Of a stretch of DNA of 64,000 nucleotides, positions 60,994 through 64,000 are shown in pieces. The position numbers and the translations under genes were made by a program. Origin of the DNA: Planctomycetaceae bacterium (lineage in GTDB: Bacteria > Planctomycetota > Phycisphaerae > SM23-33); NCBI GenBank assembly GCA_039680605.1, contig JBDKTA010000045.1:1-64000 (forward strand), read 5' to 3'. Position 1 is the stretch's first letter; each line of letters starts with the position of its first letter. The notes beneath the pieces were generated by a model. The model searched no databases. It had not been told where the DNA came from and saw nothing but the letters and a program-made list of their open reading frames with translations.

Positions 60994-62202
60994 CTATTTG
61001 CTGCCTGGTTGCCATAGCACCAGGATCGCTCCGCCGCCGGGGGCGTCGCTGGGCAGCAGGGTCGCGGTCTGCATCGCGGCCGGCTTGACCTGCAGGCGAA
61101 GCGTGTCGGTGCGAGCCATGGACACGGTCTTTTCCATCCATGTGCCGGTCACGCTTACGCCGGCAGTGAGGACGCCGTCAGGGCTGCGGGCCTGCGGGCA
61201 GATCAGCACGTCGTAGCCGCTCAGGCCTGTCCCGCTGCGGGCGATGCGGATGCGGTCGCCCGAGAAGGTGTCTTCGACGCTGCAACGTTCAACCACCCAT
61301 TTGCCATCGGCCGCCCCGGCCACAAGGTCCGCGGGGATGTCTTTGGCGCCGGCAAGGGCGGCAGCCAGCGCGGCGGCGGATTTACCGTCGGGCACCTTCA
61401 CAATCGCCACGCCCAGCGTCAGCCGCGAAGCCTCCCGCTGCTGGCGCAGCAGCGTCAGCAGATGTTCGATCTTCTTGTGGTTTGATGCCGTCTGGGTGAT
61501 CACCAGTGTATTGGCATATGCTGCAACCTGCACGTGGTAGGGGTCGTTCCAACTGTACGGCGTGCAGAGCGATTTGATCATGTTGATGAGAGCCTCGACC
61601 GGGAAGCCGCCTTCTTCGTCAGAGTTGGATGCTTGGCAATAGTCGATATTGGAGGCGATATTTGAGCCCTGTGTCGTGGGCGCCGAGGGTGGCGTCAGAA
61701 TCTCCTCCAGTCGCGGCCGCGACTGGCGGACCAGATCCTGCACGTCGTATCGACGGATGACGGTATGCGTGGTGAGATCGTCGCCGGTGGAGACAATGAT
61801 GAGGTTGCCGTCCTCAGTAAAATCCAGCGCCGCCGAGGCCCCGACACCGTCCAGAACCAGTCGCAGGGCTTGTTCCAGCGTGACGTTGTTCGACTCAAGC
61901 GTGACGACGGTGTTCTTGGTTATGCCGGCGGCCGCCAAGGCGTTCCATCGCACATGGATTGATGCGCCTGTCTGATCGCGCAGGCTCTGAAAGACATCCT
62001 TCAGGTCAGCATCGTTGAATGTGACGCGAGGCAACAGCTTCTGCAATTGAACTGCCGCGCTCACAGGGGCGCTTGCGCCCATGCTCGCAGGGCGTGTGTC
62101 AGCTTGTGGGGCGGGGGCTTGCTGGCCTGCCGCGGGGATCAGCGTGACAGCGGTAGCCGCGGCCATCGCCATCGTCGACCAGAGCCAAATGCCTGTCTTC
62201 AT
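60994..62202 (-). CDS. Exported STN (secretin/TonB N-terminal) domain protein, copy 1
   Basis: 402 aa. Signal peptide (residues 1-28, AAATAVTLIPAAGQQAP). An STN domain at about 55-130: LLPRVTFNDADLKDVFQSLR, GASIHVRWNALAAAG, VTLESNNVTLEQALRLVLDG, with a secretin N1-like region after it (RRYDVQDLVRQSRPRLEEIL, then PYHVQVAAYANTLVITQT). AGGAGACTCG precedes the ATG, which overlaps the previous gene's stop by 4 nt (ATGA), implying translational coupling. No complete secretin channel domain is seen. Likely envelope or secretion-associated; role unknown. Confidence 0.82.
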   Translation of the reverse strand: MKTGIWLWSTMAMAAATAVTLIPAAGQQAPAPQADTRPASMGASAPVSAAVQLQKLLPRVTFNDADLKDVFQSLRDQTGASIHVRWNALAAAGITKNTVVTLESNNVTLEQALRLVLDGVGASAALDFTEDGNLIIVSTGDDLTTHTVIRRYDVQDLVRQSRPRLEEILTPPSAPTTQGSNIASNIDYCQASNSDEEGGFPVEALINMIKSLCTPYSWNDPYHVQVAAYANTLVITQTASNHKKIEHLLTLLRQQREASRLTLGVAIVKVPDGKSAAALAAALAGAKDIPADLVAGAADGKWVVERCSVEDTFSGDRIRIARSGTGLSGYDVLICPQARSPDGVLTAGVSVTGTWMEKTVSMARTDTLRLQVKPAAMQTATLLPSDAPGGGAILVLWQPGSK

Positions 62203-64000
62203 TTCGAGTCTCCTGTCTTGGGCCGCCAGAGCACCAGCGCGATACCGACCGGGGCGTCAAGGGGCGTGATGTCCACCAGCCGGCACTGTCCGGCCTGCAA
62301 TGTAACGCGAGGGGTATAGCTTGCCGCATTCCGTCCTGTCTTGTCCGGCCACGAGGCGCCCAGGGCGATATCAACTTCCACCGCGCCGCCGTGACGCCCT
62401 GAAGGGCGCATCACCGCACGATAGGCGGCCGAGCCGGTGCATAGTGAAAGGATCGTGTCATTGACAGCCGTGTGCTCGATGCCGCAGCGGTCAAGCCTCC
62501 ACGATTGTGCATCGGCCCCGGCCGCCAGCGCCGCGGCAATGTCGCCGCCTTTGGTTAGCGCAGCCGCCAGACGGGTCCGGCTTCGGGTACCGTTGAAATG
62601 CACGACCGCCACGCCCAGGTCCAGGGCGCCCGCCTCGTGCGGTGCCCGCGCGGCGGCTATCAATTCCTGCGATCCTTCCATGTCTTGCTGGGGCAGCTTG
62701 AGCATGAGCGTCCCTTCCCAGCTCGAACCGCCCTCATCCGAGGCCTCCCAGTCGCCTGTTTGATCGACGATGAGCGTCGGTCGAGCGGGCACGAGCAGGT
62801 CATGCACGTCAAGAAAAGCAAGACGCGACGGCGGGGCAGTGTTCCAGTTGGCGTCCCGGATATGCACGATGCTTCCCTCCAGTACGTGGACGGGAGGCCG
62901 TCTGGGTTGGGCGACATCTTCGAGAATGCTTTCCAGGGCCTGGGCCACCGTCACGTTGCGCAGGTGCAGATTCACCGGGGTATCTTCGTCGATCGTGAGC
63001 TGATTGTAGTGAGCGAAGATGCTTAAGCCGGAATAATCCTGCAGCCATTGAATCGCATCTTTGAAAGGCATCTTCTCCAGGTCGACGCCGGCGATGTTCC
63101 TTGCCAGTCGCGACTGCGGCGTTGGCCCTGTCGGCGCCGCGGCCGGAGCCCGCGCGGGCGGCGGGGCAGGCGGGCGGTCATGCCACAGGGCCAGCAGGAA
63201 CCCGCCCCCGGCGCCGGCGGCCGATGGGGTCAGGTCGATCACCCGCACGCGCTGGCGCGGCAGCAGTTGCCGATACGTATTGCTCAGGCGCATCGCGCCA
63301 TCTTTGCCCATAATCGTGCCGGAGCAGGCGGCGGTGAATTGAAGGCACTCGCCGCGCCAGCAGTCGGCCCGCAGCAATATCTTGTAGCCTGTCGCGGGCG
63401 GAGCCTGGGGCCGCTGGGTATCGCTCTTGGCCAGGGGCGCTGCGGCGCCCCGAGAGGCCGCTATCTCTTGCCCCAGGTACGCCGGGGCCAGGGAAAGGTA
63501 TTCGATGGTCCAGTCGCCCCGCGCGCGGCCGGCGTTGATGGCACCCTCGAGATCGCGCGCCTCCTGGAGCTTCGCCGTCAGGTCTGCCCGCCGCCGCCCG
63601 TCGGATACCCGAAGCACCGCTGCGCCGAGCTTCAGCCGCGAGCGGGCCATCCCGCCGCGCAGACCCGCCAGCACCTCCTGCACCTGTCGGTGGCGATTTG
63701 CCGGCTGGCGCATCACGAAGCTGCTCGATGAGGCGTGTCGAACGACCGTGCCGCCGCTTTCGATGTCAGCGGCTGGCCGAAGCGCCAACTCCAGGCTGTA
63801 CAAAGAGGCGGCCGGCTCGGTCGACGGCGGCGACATGTTGTTGGTGTATGGCCCCGACAGGCCGCCCAGTAACCCCCACCTCGGTTGTGAAGACATGTTC
63901 CCGAAGCCCGACAGAGGCCCGCACAGCAGATCGGCCACGTCGTACACTCTCGTGTAGACCGAACTCGCCGCGCTGTCGTCAGCGGGCAGCACGACCAGAT
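62199..64000 (-). CDS. Exported-type STN domain protein, copy 2, 5' end outside the window
   Basis: At least 597 codons; the frame is open to the window edge, and SSVYTRVYDVADLLCGPLSG near its visible start is the same 'RRYDVxDL' region that lies internally in the neighbour, so the true start is beyond 64000. An STN-type unit lies at about visible residues 305-390 (VDLEKMPFKDAIQWLQDYSG, VNLHLRNVTVAQALESILED). Secretin N1-like repeats surround it (LKLGAAVLRVSDGRRRAD; LDLGVAVVHFNGTRSR). It ends with TGA overlapping the start of 60994-62202, so the two are one operon of paralogues. Function unknown, likely envelope or type II secretion-related. Confidence 0.78.
   Translation of the reverse strand, partial: LVVLPADDSAASSVYTRVYDVADLLCGPLSGFGNMSSQPRWGLLGGLSGPYTNNMSPPSTEPAASLYSLELALRPAADIESGGTVVRHASSSSFVMRQPANRHRQVQEVLAGLRGGMARSRLKLGAAVLRVSDGRRRADLTAKLQEARDLEGAINAGRARGDWTIEYLSLAPAYLGQEIAASRGAAAPLAKSDTQRPQAPPATGYKILLRADCWRGECLQFTAACSGTIMGKDGAMRLSNTYRQLLPRQRVRVIDLTPSAAGAGGGFLLALWHDRPPAPPPARAPAAAPTGPTPQSRLARNIAGVDLEKMPFKDAIQWLQDYSGLSIFAHYNQLTIDEDTPVNLHLRNVTVAQALESILEDVAQPRRPPVHVLEGSIVHIRDANWNTAPPSRLAFLDVHDLLVPARPTLIVDQTGDWEASDEGGSSWEGTLMLKLPQQDMEGSQELIAAARAPHEAGALDLGVAVVHFNGTRSRTRLAAALTKGGDIAAALAAGADAQSWRLDRCGIEHTAVNDTILSLCTGSAAYRAVMRPSGRHGGAVEVDIALGASWPDKTGRNAASYTPRVTLQAGQCRLVDITPLDAPVGIALVLWRPKTGDSK

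Overview
The window is high-GC (about 65%) DNA from a free-living, diderm, non-model bacterium, most likely a planctomycete of the Phycisphaerae type. That is an inference from the gene set: lpxB (LPS outer membrane), a PEP-CTERM exported protein, prepilin-like proteins with the H-x9-DG C-terminal motif, exported PQQ beta-propeller proteins, several GH29-like glycosidases, Gfo/Idh oxidoreductases, UroD-like (MtaA/CmuA family) proteins, and dense intergenic repeats that read as pseudo-proteins such as HGRDAHAT. I see one tRNA, no rRNA and no CRISPR array.

Layout. 1-3 kb: exported PQQ propeller fused to a methyltransferase-like fold (-). 3-5.1 kb: TupA-like lipoprotein and AI-2E/PerM permease (+). 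5.4-10.2 kb: minus-strand sugar block (GH29 fucosidase, zinc alcohol dehydrogenase, Gfo/Idh oxidoreductase, second GH29-like enzyme). 10.4-20.4 kb: plus-strand sugar block (1278-aa PQQ protein with malectin-like tail, GH43/32-like propeller, six-hairpin-like protein, AGE epimerase, UroD-like protein). 20.5-28.6 kb (-): second UroD-like protein, ileS, MATE exporter, tandem metallophosphatases. 28.7-34.1 kb: PAS histidine kinase, small lipoprotein, AP-superfamily phosphatase, GH29. 34.2-38 kb: rearranged island with a four-helix-bundle-suffix gene, fragments of it and of an HTH gene, and an IS4-family element with intact ends but a frameshifted transposase. 39-41 kb: araA, DUF456, SDR. 42-43 kb: structured leader with mini-ORF, then a PEP-CTERM protein. 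43-46.6 kb: amidohydrolase and a phosphatase-fold protein lacking metal ligands. 46.9-48.4 kb: acpS, lpxB. 48.6-50.8 kb: two prepilin-like paralogues. 51-55.2 kb: TIM-barrel-like protein, eroded DUF5615/DUF433 pair, MetRS-beta-like protein, manA, RsuA/RluB synthase. 55.4-59.5 kb: J-like membrane protein and GH2 glycosidase. 59.6-64 kb: phosphofructokinase, tRNA-Leu(UAA), two STN-domain exported proteins, the second running off the window.

The glycosidases, epimerase, isomerases, oxidoreductases and phosphofructokinase fit a polysaccharide-degrading lifestyle (fucose/arabinose/galactose-containing glycans).

The most unusual property is the intergenic DNA. It is a mosaic of at least fourteen short modules, most palindromic or used in inverted pairs and often nested: MA (ATTCCATCATTCC), MB (CATGGCGACACGCG and its inverse), MC ((CATC)n), MD ((GGACGA)n with a T-tract), ME (CTCTGTGCCTCTGTGGT / CTCAGCGTCCTCAGCG), MF (CATGGGCGTCCCGCCCATG), MG (GTGAGTG)n, MH (GTGCCGTGGC), MI (CACAGGCTTTCCAGCCTGTG), MJ (CCTAGATCCTAG), MK (GTGGACNNN)n, ML (GGAGTGCGGCAGCC), MM (GCCGCAAGCGGC) and MN (long REP-like blocks). 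These supply stop codons or a ribosome-binding site to neighbouring genes, sit in frame inside two genes, and truncate a toxin gene. Module names are mine and are used throughout.
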